Part shown: piece by piece, positions 7,749 through 15,963 of the stretch
How the letters are laid out: the number at the start of each line of letters is the position of its first letter
How positions within the stretch are numbered: position 1 is the first letter of the stretch
Assembly (NCBI GenBank): GCA_002428895.1
Contig: DIYC01000016.1
Span: 1-20,584, forward strand
Direction of reading: 5' to 3'
From: Burkholderiales bacterium UBA6064
Lineage (GTDB): Bacteria > Pseudomonadota > Gammaproteobacteria > Burkholderiales > Burkholderiaceae_B
Length of the DNA: 20,584 bases
The notes under the pieces: model-generated
The model's input: only the letters and a program-made list of their open reading frames with translations
Databases searched by the model: none
What the model was told of the DNA's origin: nothing
Translations under genes and position numbers: made by a program

Positions 7749-8144
7749 ATGAGTATGAGTGATCCAGTTGCTGATATGCTAACAAGAATAAGAAATGCTC
7801 AGCAAGTTGATAAAGCTTTTGTTGAAATGCCTTCATCAAAGTTAAAGGCTTCAATTGCAAATGTCTTAAAAGATGAGGGTTATATTGAGAATTACTCAAT
7901 TAGTGACAATTCGAGTAAGCCTGTTTTGAAAATCGATTTAAAGTATTATGCTGGCGAGCCTGTTATTGATTTGCTAGAACGAGTTTCCAAGCCTGGACTT
8001 AGAATTTATAAAGATAAATCAAGTTTGCCAACTGTCATGAATGGGTTAGGTGTGGCGATCATTTCAACTTCTAAGGGAGTGATGACAGATCGAAAAGCCC
8101 GTGCTACAGGTGTTGGTGGCGAAGTTATCTGCTACGTAGCTTAA
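7749..8144 (+). CDS. rpsH: 30S ribosomal protein S8
   Basis: S8 (131 residues; E. coli 130) is a primary binder of the central 16S domain and in E. coli represses the spc operon. The N-terminus [17 protein letters not shown] and the C-terminal [20 protein letters not shown] are typical. Two ATGs (7749 and 7755) are possible; 7749 gives the MSMSDP start matching E. coli MSMQDP and fits the AAGGGG at about 7735-7740. An IISTSKGV motif before the C-terminal block is conserved. Its position in the middle of the spc group would allow feedback control, though no target site could be recognised. Confidence 0.98.
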   Translation: MSMSDPVADMLTRIRNAQQVDKAFVEMPSSKLKASIANVLKDEGYIENYSISDNSSKPVLKIDLKYYAGEPVIDLLERVSKPGLRIYKDKSSLPTVMNGLGVAIISTSKGVMTDRKARATGVGGEVICYVA

Positions 8145-8156
8145 AGGAATATTAAT

Positions 8157-8690
8157 ATGTCAAGAGTTGCTAATGCACCTATTTTACTTTCGGGCTCTGT
8201 GGAAGTTAAGTTTTCAGGTGGTTTAATTTCTGTTAAGGGCCCCAAAGGAACTCTTAATATGTCGTTATCACCAAGAGTAAAAATTAACGAAGAAGATAAA
8301 AAAATTACTGTATCGGTTGGTGATGATTCTCGTGAAACTGTGGCTTTGTCAGGAACAACAAGAGCGCTGATTGCAAACATGATTAAAGGCGTAACAGTTG
8401 GTTTCGAAAAGAAACTTCAGTTAGTTGGTGTTGGCTACAAAGCAGCAGTTAAGGCGAATGAGGTTCACCTTTCACTTGGTTTTTCTCATCCTATCGTTCA
8501 TAAGTTGGCGGATGGTGTTTCTGCGGAGGCTCCTACACCAACTGAGTTGGTGATCAAGGGTGCTTGCAAACAACGTGTTGGGCAAGAAAGTGCAGTGATT
8601 AGGTCGTATCGTCCGCCTGAGCCATATAAAGGTAAGGGAGTTAGGTATGCGGATGAGCGTGTTGTAATTAAAGAAACTAAGAAAAAGTAA
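8157..8690 (+). CDS. rplF: 50S ribosomal protein L6
   Basis: L6 (177 residues, typical) has two related domains and sits near the sarcin-ricin loop, where GTPase factors act. SRVANAPILL starts domain 1 (VEVKF-like VEVKFSGGLISVKGPKGTL); domain 2 begins near residue 85 with KKLQLVGVGYKAAV and ends with IRSYRPPEPYKGKGVRYADE, the strongly conserved C-terminal signature, and the lysine-rich tail. AAGGAATATTAAT precedes the ATG at 8157. The gene is in the standard rpsH-rplF-rplR order. Confidence 0.98.
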   Translation: MSRVANAPILLSGSVEVKFSGGLISVKGPKGTLNMSLSPRVKINEEDKKITVSVGDDSRETVALSGTTRALIANMIKGVTVGFEKKLQLVGVGYKAAVKANEVHLSLGFSHPIVHKLADGVSAEAPTPTELVIKGACKQRVGQESAVIRSYRPPEPYKGKGVRYADERVVIKETKKK

Positions 8691-8705
8691 GTAAAGGTAA
8701 ATTCA

Positions 8706-9068
8706 ATGGAATCTAAGAAGGTTGCCCGTTTACGAAGAGCTTTGCAAACTCGGAAGAGGGCATTATTAGCAAAAAAGATTAGGTTAGTTGTTAATCGTAC
8801 GAATTTGCATATTTATGCATCGGTTTTGAATAGCGATGGTTCCCGTGTTCTTGCAACAGCTTCAACCCTAGACTCCGAAGTTAAGTCTCAACTTAATGGC
8901 GTTTCTACTTCAGATAAAGGTGCAGCTAAGGTCGTAGGATCAATTATTGCGAAGCGAGCGCTTCAGCATGGAATCGACACAGTGACATTCGACCGTTCAG
9001 GCTTTGCTTATCATGGACGTGTTAAGGAATTGGCAGAAGCAGCTAGAGAAGCTGGTCTAAAGTTTTAA
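8706..9068 (+). CDS. rplR: 50S ribosomal protein L18
   Basis: L18 (120 residues; E. coli 117) binds 5S rRNA together with L5. The basic N-terminus ([15 protein letters not shown]) is followed by [15 protein letters not shown] and the C-terminal [26 protein letters not shown], all family hallmarks. The ATG at 8706 has AAGG about eight bases upstream. The only small departure is [11 protein letters not shown], where many relatives have a Ser/Thr-rich or shorter segment; I regard this as ordinary variation. Confidence 0.97.
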   Translation: MESKKVARLRRALQTRKRALLAKKIRLVVNRTNLHIYASVLNSDGSRVLATASTLDSEVKSQLNGVSTSDKGAAKVVGSIIAKRALQHGIDTVTFDRSGFAYHGRVKELAEAAREAGLKF

Positions 9069-9078
9069 GGGGAACGTG

Positions 9079-9603
9079 ATGGCAAGAGCACAAAGTAAGA
9101 GTGGTTCATCAGATCAAAAAGATGATGGGCTTAAAGAAAAAATGATTGCTGTGAATCGCGTAACAAAAGTTGTTAAAGGCGGTAGGATATTAGGCTTTGC
9201 TGCTTTAACAGTAGTGGGTGATGGCGATGGTCGTGTTGGTATGGGTAAGGGTAAATCTCGTGAGGTGCCTGTAGCAGTTCAAAAGGCGATGGAGCAAGCG
9301 CGCAGACAACTTAATTCATTTTCGCTTAAGGACGGAACTATTCACCATCAAGTTTTTGGCAAACATGGGGCTTCTACAGTTTTTTTAGCTCCTGCTCAAG
9401 AGGGTACAGGTATAATTGCTGGTGGCCCAGCTCGTGCAGTGCTTGAAGTTGTGGGTGTTCGGAATATTGTTGCTAAGTGTCATGGGTCTTCCAATCCTTA
9501 TAATTTAGTTAGAGCTACGCTTGATGCTTTATCTAAGTTAAAAACACCAGCAGAAGTGTCTGCTAAGCGTGGTTTAACAATTGAGCAATTGTTTGGGGCA
9601 TAG
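9079..9603 (+). CDS. rpsE: 30S ribosomal protein S5
   Basis: S5 (174 residues) lies at the mRNA entry channel and contributes to decoding accuracy. The double-stranded-RNA-binding-like N-terminal domain includes [19 protein letters not shown] and [20 protein letters not shown]; the C-terminal domain has [19 protein letters not shown] and [23 protein letters not shown] at 9076 would add one residue, but ATG 9079 gives the better spacing to AAGGGG (about 9067-9072). Glycine-rich loops where ram and spectinomycin-resistance changes occur in E. coli (VVKGGR region) read as wild type. Confidence 0.97.
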   Translation: MARAQSKSGSSDQKDDGLKEKMIAVNRVTKVVKGGRILGFAALTVVGDGDGRVGMGKGKSREVPVAVQKAMEQARRQLNSFSLKDGTIHHQVFGKHGASTVFLAPAQEGTGIIAGGPARAVLEVVGVRNIVAKCHGSSNPYNLVRATLDALSKLKTPAEVSAKRGLTIEQLFGA

Positions 9604-9606
9604 ATC

Positions 9607-9789
9607 ATGAGTACTTCATTAAAAGTAACGTTAGTTAAAAGTTTAATTGGTACAAACTATTCGCATAGGGCAACTGCTCATGGTTTGGGTTTGCGGAAAT
9701 TGAATAAGTTTAGAATTTTGCCAAATTCGCCTGAAGTCAAAGGTATGATTAATAAGATTAACTATCTACTCAAGGTAGAGGAAGTATAA
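9607..9789 (+). CDS. rpmD: 50S ribosomal protein L30
   Basis: L30 (60 residues; E. coli 59) is a small ferredoxin-fold protein of the large subunit. [25 protein letters not shown] shows the family core (positions 5-29), with the usual K-x-L-x-G-L-like HGLGLRKLN, and the end reads [15 protein letters not shown]. The ATG at 9607 comes three bases after the rpsE stop with little room for its own ribosome-binding site, so coupling to rpsE is likely. Its TAA overlaps the rplO ATG by one base. Confidence 0.96.
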   Translation: MSTSLKVTLVKSLIGTNYSHRATAHGLGLRKLNKFRILPNSPEVKGMINKINYLLKVEEV

Positions 9790-10223
9790 TGGAACTGAAT
9801 ACAATATCACCAGCACCTAATAGCAAAAAGTCTCGTAGACGAGTTGGAAGAGGAATTGGTTCTGGTTTAGGCAAAACAGCAGGTCGAGGACATAAAGGTC
9901 AAAAATCGCGTTCCGGTGGCTTTCATAAAGTCGGATTCGAAGGTGGTCAAATGCCTATGCACAGAAGACTGCCTAAGAGAGGCTTTAGTTCTATGACAGC
10001 CAATATGTCTTATGAGGTTACTTTAGATTCTCTAGAGCGTCTACCATTAGATCATATTGACGCTAAGTCTCTTATTGATGCTGGTTTAGTTGGAAAAAAT
10101 GCAAATAAGATAAAAGTGATTGTTAGTGGAAATTTAACTAAAGCGATTTGTTTAACGGGTATACAAGCTACTAAAGGTGCTCAAGATATTATTGTTAAAC
10201 TCGGCGGAAAAGTTTTATCTTAA
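9789..10223 (+). CDS. rplO: 50S ribosomal protein L15
   Basis: L15 (144 residues, same as E. coli) is a late-assembly protein with a long unstructured basic arm. [22 protein letters not shown], the glycine-rich [20 protein letters not shown] (about 24-43) and [18 protein letters not shown] are the family signature; the globular end is [26 protein letters not shown]. ATG 9789 overlaps the rpmD stop (TAATG). The L30-L15-SecY order is the usual one, and the gene ends ten bases before secY. Confidence 0.98.
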   Translation: MELNTISPAPNSKKSRRRVGRGIGSGLGKTAGRGHKGQKSRSGGFHKVGFEGGQMPMHRRLPKRGFSSMTANMSYEVTLDSLERLPLDHIDAKSLIDAGLVGKNANKIKVIVSGNLTKAICLTGIQATKGAQDIIVKLGGKVLS

Positions 10224-10232
10224 GGTATATTT

Positions 10233-11549
10233 GTGGCTTTTAATCCATCTTTGCTACTAGCAAATAACAAGTTAAGTGATTTAAAAAATAGATTGCTATT
10301 TCTTATATTGGCCTTAGTTGTTTATAGAATTGGTGCTCATATTCCAGTACCTGGTATTGAACCAAATGCATTGCGTCAGCTTTTTGATAGCCAACAAGGT
10401 GGCATATTGGGTATGTTCAATATGTTTTCTGGTGGGGCCTTGTCGCGTTTCACTGTATTTGCGTTGGGAATCATGCCTTATATTTCAGCATCAATCGTAA
10501 TGCAGCTAATGACTGTAGTGCTTCCAACTTTGGAAGCATTAAAAAAAGAAGGTGAGGCAGGAAGAAGAAAAATAGCTCAGTACACCCGTTATGGAACTTT
10601 TTTTCTCGCACTGTTTCAAGCCTTTGGAATTGCAATCGCTTTAGAGTCGCAGGCAGGTTTGGTCATTGATCCTGGTTATGTTTTTCGATTTACCGCTGTT
10701 GTTTCGCTGGTTACCGGCACCATGTTTTTAATGTGGCTAGGTGAGCAAATTACAGAGAGGGGTATTGGAAATGGTATTTCTATTATTATCTTTGCAGGCA
10801 TAGCTGCTGGTTTACCCAGTGCAATCGGTGGTTTGTTTGAGCTTGTTAGAACTGGTGCTTTAACGCCTTTGTTAGGTTTGTTAATTTGCTTATTAGCAGT
10901 ATTAGTTACCTACTTTGTTGTTTTTGTAGAGAGAGGTCAAAGAAAGATAACAGTTAATTATGCGAAGAAGCAAGTTGGCAAGCGTATTTATCAAGGTCAG
11001 CAATCACATTTGCCTCTTAAGTTAAATATGGCAGGAGTTATCCCCCCTATTTTTGCTTCTAGTATTATTTTGTTGCCAGCAACATTAGCTTCATGGTTTG
11101 GCACTGGTTCTACTGAGACAATGGTAGGTCGCTTTTTAAGTGAAATTTCTTTAACTTTGTCCCCTGGCCACCCTCTCTATGTTTTGTTATACGCTTCTGC
11201 GATCATTTTCTTTTGTTTTTTTTACACTGCTTTAGTTTTTAATAGTAAGGAAACTGCAGATAATTTGCAAAAAAGCGGTGCTGTGATACCCGGTAGAAGA
11301 CCTGGGTATCAAACTTCTCAATATATCGATAGGGTTTTAACAAGATTGACTTTAATTGGTGCCCTGTATATTACTTTGGTTTGTTTACTTCCTGAGTTTC
11401 TTGTTATGGGTTTGAGTGTACCTTTCTATTTTGGTGGTACCTCTTTATTGATTATTGTGATAGTGGCTATGGACTTTATGGCTCAGGTTCAAGCTTCAAT
11501 GATGTCGCAGCAATATGAAGCACTCTTGAAAAAGTCAAATTTCAAGTGA
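10233..11549 (+). CDS. secY: Protein translocase subunit SecY
   Basis: SecY (438 residues) is the ten-helix channel of the Sec translocon, which with SecE and SecG moves proteins across or into the inner membrane. Hydrophobic helices can be followed along the protein. Landmarks are [10 protein letters not shown] near the N-terminus, the plug-region [38 protein letters not shown], the cytoplasmic loop [19 protein letters not shown] that binds SecA and the ribosome, [15 protein letters not shown], and the end [20 protein letters not shown], which resembles betaproteobacterial SecY. The start is GTG at 10233, ten bases after rplO, with TAAGG upstream. Co-transcription with ribosomal genes is normal. 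Confidence 0.98.
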   Translation: MAFNPSLLLANNKLSDLKNRLLFLILALVVYRIGAHIPVPGIEPNALRQLFDSQQGGILGMFNMFSGGALSRFTVFALGIMPYISASIVMQLMTVVLPTLEALKKEGEAGRRKIAQYTRYGTFFLALFQAFGIAIALESQAGLVIDPGYVFRFTAVVSLVTGTMFLMWLGEQITERGIGNGISIIIFAGIAAGLPSAIGGLFELVRTGALTPLLGLLICLLAVLVTYFVVFVERGQRKITVNYAKKQVGKRIYQGQQSHLPLKLNMAGVIPPIFASSIILLPATLASWFGTGSTETMVGRFLSEISLTLSPGHPLYVLLYASAIIFFCFFYTALVFNSKETADNLQKSGAVIPGRRPGYQTSQYIDRVLTRLTLIGALYITLVCLLPEFLVMGLSVPFYFGGTSLLIIVIVAMDFMAQVQASMMSQQYEALLKKSNFK

Positions 11550-11558
11550 GATAACTTT

Positions 11559-11582
11559 ATGAAAGAGGTACTACTTGTCTAA
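11559..11582 (+). other. Possible seven-codon upstream ORF overlapping infA start
   Basis: An ATG at 11559 opens a seven-codon frame (MKEVLLV) whose TAA (11580-11582) lies within the second codon of infA, in another frame. The upstream ribosome-binding site is weak (GTGAGA). It contains the AGAGGT that would serve infA, so translation of one would interfere or couple with the other. This may be chance. Confidence 0.2.
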
Positions 11583-11793
11583 GGATGATGTTATACAAAT
11601 GCAAGGAGAGGTCTTAGAAAATCTTCCTAATGCAACATTTAGAGTTAAATTAGAAAATGGACATATTGTCCTTGGTCATATTTCAGGTAAGATGCGCATG
11701 AATTATATTAGGATTTTACCTGGTGACAAAGTAACGGTAGAGCTAACGCCCTACGATTTATCTCGTGCAAGAATTGTTTTCAGGTCAAAATAA
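11575..11793 (+). CDS. infA: Translation initiation factor IF-1, TTG start
   Basis: IF-1 (72 residues, the family length) is an OB-fold protein that blocks the A site during initiation. The motif run is complete: [41 protein letters not shown], and [18 protein letters not shown] (given in pieces). No in-frame ATG gives the family N-terminus; TTG at 11575 does, and AGAGGT lies just upstream. A weak start codon in an initiation-factor gene recalls infC of E. coli, whose AUU start is autoregulated by IF-3, but nothing here proves such control. Its place between secY and rpmJ is a betaproteobacterial (and Gram-positive) feature. Confidence 0.96.
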   Translation: MSKDDVIQMQGEVLENLPNATFRVKLENGHIVLGHISGKMRMNYIRILPGDKVTVELTPYDLSRARIVFRSK

Positions 11794-11811
11794 GGCTGAA
11801 TTGGAGTCAAA

Positions 11812-11925
11812 ATGAAAGTACAGGCATCAGTAAAGAAAATTTGCAGAAATTGCAAAGTAGTTAAACGAAAAAGAGTTGTTAGGGTGATTTGCTCAGACAC
11901 ACGCCATAAACAACGTCAAGGTTAA
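11812..11925 (+). CDS. rpmJ: 50S ribosomal protein L36 (zinc-binding type)
   Basis: L36 (37 residues) is the smallest large-subunit protein. The ATG at 11812 opens [20 protein letters not shown] and ends RHKQRQG. The zinc-ribbon ligands are all present (Cys11, Cys14, Cys27, His32), so this is the zinc-dependent (C-plus) form; many bacteria also keep a zinc-free paralogue elsewhere. A GGAG stretch upstream (near 11802) is the ribosome-binding site. It lies between infA and rpsM as expected. Confidence 0.96.
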   Translation: MKVQASVKKICRNCKVVKRKRVVRVICSDTRHKQRQG

Positions 11926-11939
11926 AAGGGGTATATCTA

Positions 11940-12305
11940 ATGGCACGTATTGCCGGTATTAACATTCCTGACCATAAACACACTGTCATTGGTCTTATGT
12001 CAATTTATGGAATTGGTAAATCGACAGCTATAAAAATTTGTCAAGTTACGAATGTTCCGCAACAAAAGAAAATTAAAGACTTAGACGATAAAGAGTTAGA
12101 AAGTATTCGAGATGAAGTTGCTAAGTATGTTGTTGAGGGTGACTTACGACGTGAAGTAACGATGAGTATCAAAAGATTGATGGATCTTGGGTGCTATAGG
12201 GGTTTTAGGCATCGTAAGGGTTTACCTGTTAGGGGTCAGCGTACTAAAACAAATGCAAGAACGCGAAAAGGTCCTAAGCGCGCAGGTATTGCTTTAAAGA
12301 AATAA
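11940..12305 (+). CDS. rpsM: 30S ribosomal protein S13
   Basis: S13 (121 residues; E. coli 118) sits in the head and forms bridges to the large subunit and contacts with the P-site t[29 protein letters not shown] starts the protein (given from position 1), the H2TH-like region follows, and the C-terminal tail [19 protein letters not shown] is highly basic as needed for tRNA contact. AAAGGGG lies about ten bases before the ATG at 11940. In E. coli the rpsM start carries the S4-binding pseudoknot; the 14-base spacer here is too short for me to see an equivalent. Confidence 0.98.
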   Translation: MARIAGINIPDHKHTVIGLMSIYGIGKSTAIKICQVTNVPQQKKIKDLDDKELESIRDEVAKYVVEGDLRREVTMSIKRLMDLGCYRGFRHRKGLPVRGQRTKTNARTRKGPKRAGIALKK

Positions 12306-12328
12306 CATTCAATAGGAAAATTTGAAGT

Positions 12329-12721
12329 ATGTCTAAAGTACAAAATAATCGTGGCCGCAAAAAAATCAAAAAGAATATTTCTGATGGCATTGCGCATGTT
12401 CACGCATCTTTCAACAATACGATCATCACCATCACAGATCGGCAGGGAAATGCGTTGTCTTGGTCTACCTCTGGAGCGCAAGGCTTTAAAGGTTCTAGAA
12501 AGTCTACACCTTTTGCCGCCCAGGTTGCTGCTGAAGTGGCTGGTAAAGCTGCTCAGGAGTGCGGAATTAAAAATCTAGAAGTTTTGATTAAAGGCCCAGG
12601 TCCTGGGCGTGAGTCTAGTGTCCGTGCTTTAAATGCGTTAGGCATTAAAGTAACAAGTATTTCGGATGTGACGCCTTTACCTCATAATGGATGTAGGCCA
12701 CCTAAGCGTAGAAGAATATAA
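12329..12721 (+). CDS. rpsK: 30S ribosomal protein S11
   Basis: S11 (130 residues, typical) is in the platform of the small subunit near the E site. The sequence contains [18 protein letters not shown], the [20 protein letters not shown] segment, and the C-terminal [22 protein letters not shown] (given in pieces), all diagnostic. AGGAAAATTTGAAGT precedes the ATG at 12329. An N-terminal basic block ([11 protein letters not shown]) contacts rRNA. A 71-base spacer follows before rpsD, longer than most gaps in this cluster. Confidence 0.98.
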   Translation: MSKVQNNRGRKKIKKNISDGIAHVHASFNNTIITITDRQGNALSWSTSGAQGFKGSRKSTPFAAQVAAEVAGKAAQECGIKNLEVLIKGPGPGRESSVRALNALGIKVTSISDVTPLPHNGCRPPKRRRI

Positions 12722-12792
12722 TTTTTATACAACCCCATTGTTCATGTGAAGTGAACTGAATCGCGTTTTAGCGTTAATGAAAAGGATTTCAA
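12722..12792 (+). other. rpsK-rpsD spacer with small inverted repeats
   Basis: This 71-base gap is long for the cluster. It has GTTCA/TGAAC (five pairs, seven-base loop, about 12740-12756) and a minor CGC/GCG repeat near 12763-12774, then AAAGGA before rpsD. I see no convincing promoter or terminator. The repeats are short and may be chance. Confidence 0.3.
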
Positions 12793-13416
12793 ATGGCAAA
12801 ATACACAGGCCCAAAGTGTAAGTTATCACGTAGAGAAGGGACTGATCTCAGCCTTAAAAGTGGTAGACGTAGCCTCGATACAAAATGTAAATTTGATTCT
12901 AAACCTGGTCAGCATGGTCGTACCTCGGGTGCAAGAACCTCTGATTATGGTCAACAGTTGCGTGAAAAGCAGAAAGTCAAACGTATGTATGGGATTCATG
13001 AAAAGCAGTTTAGAAGATATTTTTATAATGCTTCTCAGCGAAAAGGAAATACAGGTGAGGTTCTGCTTCAATCACTCGAATGTAGGTTAGACAATATTGC
13101 GTTCAGAATGGGGTTTGGATCGACTCGTGCTGAAGCTAGGCAAATTGTGAGCCACGGGGCACTTTTAGTGAATGGTAAAGCGGTGAATATACCGTCTTAT
13201 TCAGTGAAAGTGAGTGATGTTGTTTCAGTGAAAGAAAAATCAAAAACTCAAGCTAGAATTTTAGACTCACTGCAACTTGCTCAGTCTTTGGGTTTCCCAG
13301 ACTGGGTTTCGGTAGATGCTAAAAAATTGGAAGGTGTTTTAAGAGCAATTCCTGAGCGCAGTGAGTTAAGTCAAGAAATTAATGAAAGTTTAATTGTTGA
13401 GCTTTATTCAAGATAA
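12793..13416 (+). CDS. rpsD: 30S ribosomal protein S4
   Basis: S4 (207 residues) is a primary assembly protein of the small subunit and, in E. coli, the repressor of the alpha operon. [21 protein letters not shown] has one N-terminal cysteine (Cys9), with a second at 32, not a full four-cysteine zinc site. The S4 RNA-binding domain is clear in ESRLDN-like [21 protein letters not shown] (from about 95), then [18 protein letters not shown]. The end, [20 protein letters not shown], is very like betaproteobacterial S4. It is preceded by AAAGGA. The rpoA hairpin just downstream is a candidate target for S4 or other control. Confidence 0.98.
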   Translation: MAKYTGPKCKLSRREGTDLSLKSGRRSLDTKCKFDSKPGQHGRTSGARTSDYGQQLREKQKVKRMYGIHEKQFRRYFYNASQRKGNTGEVLLQSLECRLDNIAFRMGFGSTRAEARQIVSHGALLVNGKAVNIPSYSVKVSDVVSVKEKSKTQARILDSLQLAQSLGFPDWVSVDAKKLEGVLRAIPERSELSQEINESLIVELYSR

Positions 13417-13433
13417 TCTTAACGGTCCACCAG

Positions 13434-13469
13434 CCTTATCGGTGTAACGAGCCGAGGGTATTGATAAGG
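13434..13469 (+). promoter_or_regulatory. Hairpin that pairs with the rpoA ribosome-binding site
   Basis: CCTTATC (13434-13440) is the exact complement of GATAAGG (13463-13469). The stem can extend to 11 pairs with G-U wobbles, around a 14-base loop. AAGG of the rpoA Shine-Dalgarno (AAGGA, 13466-13470, six bases before ATG 13477) is inside the stem. Competing pairings exist: CACC (13428-13431) with GGTG (13441-13444), and TCGGT (13439-13443) with GCCGA (13451-13455). Confidence 0.5.
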
Positions 13470-13476
13470 ATTTTTT

Positions 13477-14457
13477 ATGTTTAATGCAGCGTTGTTAAAA
13501 CCAAGAATTGTTGATGTCGTTTCAAGTGCACCTTTTAGTGCAAAAGTTGTGATGGAGCCTTTTGAAAGAGGTTACGGTCATACTTTGGGGAATGCTCTAC
13601 GAAGAGTTTTATTGTCCTCTATGATTGGTTTCGCACCCACTGAAGTTTCAATTGCTGGGGTTGTTCATGAGTACTCAACTCTGGATGGCGTTCAAGAAGA
13701 TGTCGTTGATATTTTGCTCAACTTGAAAGGAGTTGTGTTTAAGCTTGAGTCGCGTGATGTTGTTACCGTCACTTTACACAAGAATGTAGAAGGCCCTGTA
13801 CTAGCTAGCGACATTGACTTACCTCATGATGTGGAGATTGTAAACCCGAATCATGTGATAGCACATTTGTCGTCTGGTGGTGTTTTGGATATGCAAATCA
13901 AAGTTGAGAAAGGTCTTGGTTATGTGCCCGGTACCGTAAGACGTTATCCTGATGAGCCAACCAAAGCGGTAGGGCGTATTGTTCTTGATGCTTCTTTTAG
14001 TCCAGTTTCACGTGTATCGTACACGGTTGAAAGTGCTCGGGTTGAGCAACGTACAGACCTTGATCGTCTTGTGATGAATATTGAAACCAATGGAGTTATT
14101 TCTCCTGAGGAGTCGATTAGACAGGCAGCACGAATTTTGGTGGAACAGCTCTCAGTATTCGCCGCTTTAGAAAATACCACTGAACCAGAGCATAAAGTTC
14201 AGGCGCCTCAAGTTGATCCTATTTTGTTAAGGCCTGTCGATGATCTTGAGCTGACAGTACGTTCCGCAAATTGCTTAAAAGCAGAAAATATTTATTATAT
14301 TGGCGACTTAATTCAACGTACAGAGAATGAATTATTAAAAACGCCTAATTTAGGTAGAAAATCTCTCAATGAGATCAAAGAGGTATTGGCTGCTCGTGGG
14401 CTAACACTGGGTATGAAATTGGACAATTGGCCGCCTGCTGGTCTTGATAAAGCTTGA
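13477..14457 (+). CDS. rpoA: DNA-directed RNA polymerase subunit alpha
   Basis: The alpha subunit (326 residues; E. coli 329) dimerises to nucleate RNA polymerase, and its C-terminal domain binds UP elements and activators. The N-terminal domain (about 1-235) includes [20 protein letters not shown], a core motif for assembly. After a linker, the C-terminal domain (about 250-326) has [18 protein letters not shown], in which Arg262 corresponds to the DNA-binding Arg265 of E. coli, and [18 protein letters not shown]. The ATG at 13477 fits the AAGGA at six-base spacing, but that site is partly inside a hairpin. About 7 of some 20 arginine codons are AGA/AGG, intermediate between rpsC and tuf. Confidence 0.99.
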   Translation: MFNAALLKPRIVDVVSSAPFSAKVVMEPFERGYGHTLGNALRRVLLSSMIGFAPTEVSIAGVVHEYSTLDGVQEDVVDILLNLKGVVFKLESRDVVTVTLHKNVEGPVLASDIDLPHDVEIVNPNHVIAHLSSGGVLDMQIKVEKGLGYVPGTVRRYPDEPTKAVGRIVLDASFSPVSRVSYTVESARVEQRTDLDRLVMNIETNGVISPEESIRQAARILVEQLSVFAALENTTEPEHKVQAPQVDPILLRPVDDLELTVRSANCLKAENIYYIGDLIQRTENELLKTPNLGRKSLNEIKEVLAARGLTLGMKLDNWPPAGLDKA

Positions 14458-14495
14458 TCTTTTGATCAATTTGAATAGTTTGAAGGAATATATAA

Positions 14496-14924
14496 ATGCG
14501 TCATCGTAACGGACTTCGAAAATTAAATCGAACAAGTAGCCATCGGCAGGCTATGTTTAGAAATATGGCCGTCGCTCTATTAGAACATGAAGTGATTAAA
14601 ACAACTTTACCAAAGGCTAAGGAGTTGCGTAGGGTTGTAGAGCCTTTAATTACTTTAGGCAAAAGCCCTAGCCTAGCAAACAAACGCTTAGCTTTTAGTA
14701 GAATTCGTAATAGAGAGATTGTGGTAAAACTTTTTGACGAGCTTGGGCCACGTTATCAGGCTAGGCCTGGTGGTTATATGCGAGTTCTTAAATTTGGTTT
14801 TAGAAAGGGTGATAATGCACCGATGGCATATGTTGAATTGGTTGATCGTCCAGCTCAGGCTGATGCCTCTTCAAGTCAAAAGTCTTTAGAGGTTGAAAAT
14901 TTCCAGGAACAAAATAACAGTTGA
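14496..14924 (+). CDS. rplQ: 50S ribosomal protein L17
   Basis: L17 (142 residues; E. coli 127) binds near the exit tunnel and ends the alpha operon. [20 protein letters not shown] (start), [26 protein letters not shown] (pieces) and the [26 protein letters not shown] block match the family. About 15 extra residues form a polar C-terminal tail rich in Ser, Gln and Asn ([20 protein letters not shown]). AAGGA is upstream of the ATG at 14496. A small hairpin (TTGATC/GATCAA, 14454-14469) spans the rpoA stop. A strong terminator follows the gene. Confidence 0.98.
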   Translation: MRHRNGLRKLNRTSSHRQAMFRNMAVALLEHEVIKTTLPKAKELRRVVEPLITLGKSPSLANKRLAFSRIRNREIVVKLFDELGPRYQARPGGYMRVLKFGFRKGDNAPMAYVELVDRPAQADASSSQKSLEVENFQEQNNS

Positions 14925-14954
14925 ACGTACACTGTTCATTAAGTTTTCTGTATG

Positions 14955-14988
14955 GCGCTGCTTTAGTAATAAGGCAGCGCTTTTTTTT
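14955..14988 (+). terminator. Rho-independent terminator after rplQ
   Basis: GCGCTGC (14955-14961) pairs with GCAGCGC (14974-14980). The stem extends inward by one U-G and two U-A pairs to ten pairs with a six-base loop, and eight T residues follow directly (14981-14988). This is a textbook intrinsic terminator and ends the ribosomal supercluster 30 bases after rplQ. Confidence 0.93.
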
Positions 14989-14991
14989 GCC

Positions 14992-14997
14992 TATAAT
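14992..14997 (+). promoter_or_regulatory. Promoter-like TATAAT for the ABC-cutA-dsbD run
   Basis: A perfect TATAAT lies just after the terminator T-run and 33 bases before the ATG at 15031. No -35 match is seen at normal spacing, where the terminator stem lies, and the TG upstream is one base too far for a perfect extended -10. A promoter is needed here if the terminator is efficient. Confidence 0.45.
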
Positions 14998-15030
14998 GTA
15001 ATGATTGTGATAGGGACTGATTGGTTCTAA

Positions 15031-15963
15031 ATGAATAATTTACCCATTTTAAGTGTTAGTCATGTTTTCAAGAGCTTTTCTAATTCAACGGTCTTAGATG
15101 GTATTTCATTCGCTTTGAAAGCTGGGCAATGCCTTGCTTTACTTGGTCCAAATGGGGCCGGAAAATCGACAACAATTAAAATTTGTTTGGGATTAGATGA
15201 CGATTTTACTGGGACTGTCGATTTAATTGGTTTTTCAATCCCAGAATTTGGGCATCTTGCACGGCAGCAAGTTGGAGTGGTGCCTCAGTTTGACTCGCTT
15301 GACCCAGATTTCACGGTCTTTGAAAATCTTAATTTTTTTGCGCGTTATTTCGGTATTCGCTCCGATGAAGCAGCGAGTCGTGCGCGTCAATTGCTTGATT
15401 TTGCGTCGCTAACTTCTCGATCTGATGAGGCAGTCAAAGCGTTGTCGGGGGGCATGCGTCGACGCTTAATGCTGGCGAGGTCTTTAGTGAATAATCCGAA
15501 ATTGATTTTTTTAGATGAGCCTACTTCGTCTTTAGATCCTCATGCACGTTTAATTATTTGGGATCGGCTTAAACAACTTAAGCAGCAAGGGTTGGCTATT
15601 TTCTTAACGACGCATTATATGGATGAAGCTGAAAACTTGGCTGATTATGTTGCCATTTTAGACCATGGTCACATTATTGCCTATGGAACGCCGAAAGATT
15701 TAATTCTGAGTCACGTTGGTGAATACGTTTTGAAACTTTGGGGTGAAAATGCGGACATGTGGGTTAATAAAATGGTTGTGCAAGGTAAGTTTTCTCTGTG
15801 TGAGCGTCGGGATAATAATTTTTATTTTTCAGGTCAAGCTGCTTTACGTGTGAATGAAATCTTACATAGTATTCGTCCTGCTGGGATTGAATATTTGTTT
15901 CGTCCTGCAAATCTTGAAGATGTGTTTTTTAGCTTAACGGGCAGGGGGTTGCGTGATCATTAA
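15031..15963 (+). CDS. ABC exporter ATP-binding protein, NodI type
   Basis: This 310-residue ATPase powers an ABC-2 exporter with the next gene. Walker A GPNGAGKST is at 39-47, Q-loop Gln86, signature LSGGM at 138-142, Walker B LIFLDE at 158-163 with catalytic Glu163, and the H-loop His195 in TTH. The stretch ENLNFFARYFGI, LSGGMRRRL, LDPHARLIIWDRL and TTHYMDEAENL matches NodI of rhizobia and its betaproteobacterial relatives closely. True NodI exports lipochitooligosaccharide Nod factors; no nod synthesis gene is present, so the substrate here is unknown and NodI is a family label only. The ribosome-binding site is weak (AGGGA about 15 bases off). The permease gene overlaps its end by 11 bases. 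Confidence 0.93.
   Translation: MNNLPILSVSHVFKSFSNSTVLDGISFALKAGQCLALLGPNGAGKSTTIKICLGLDDDFTGTVDLIGFSIPEFGHLARQQVGVVPQFDSLDPDFTVFENLNFFARYFGIRSDEAASRARQLLDFASLTSRSDEAVKALSGGMRRRLMLARSLVNNPKLIFLDEPTSSLDPHARLIIWDRLKQLKQQGLAIFLTTHYMDEAENLADYVAILDHGHIIAYGTPKDLILSHVGEYVLKLWGENADMWVNKMVVQGKFSLCERRDNNFYFSGQAALRVNEILHSIRPAGIEYLFRPANLEDVFFSLTGRGLRDH

Noticed and set aside
14454..14469. TTGATC/GATCAA hairpin spanning the rpoA stop as a terminator
   Set aside because: It has only six AT-rich pairs and no T-run; rplQ follows closely and is normally co-transcribed. Mentioned under rplQ only.
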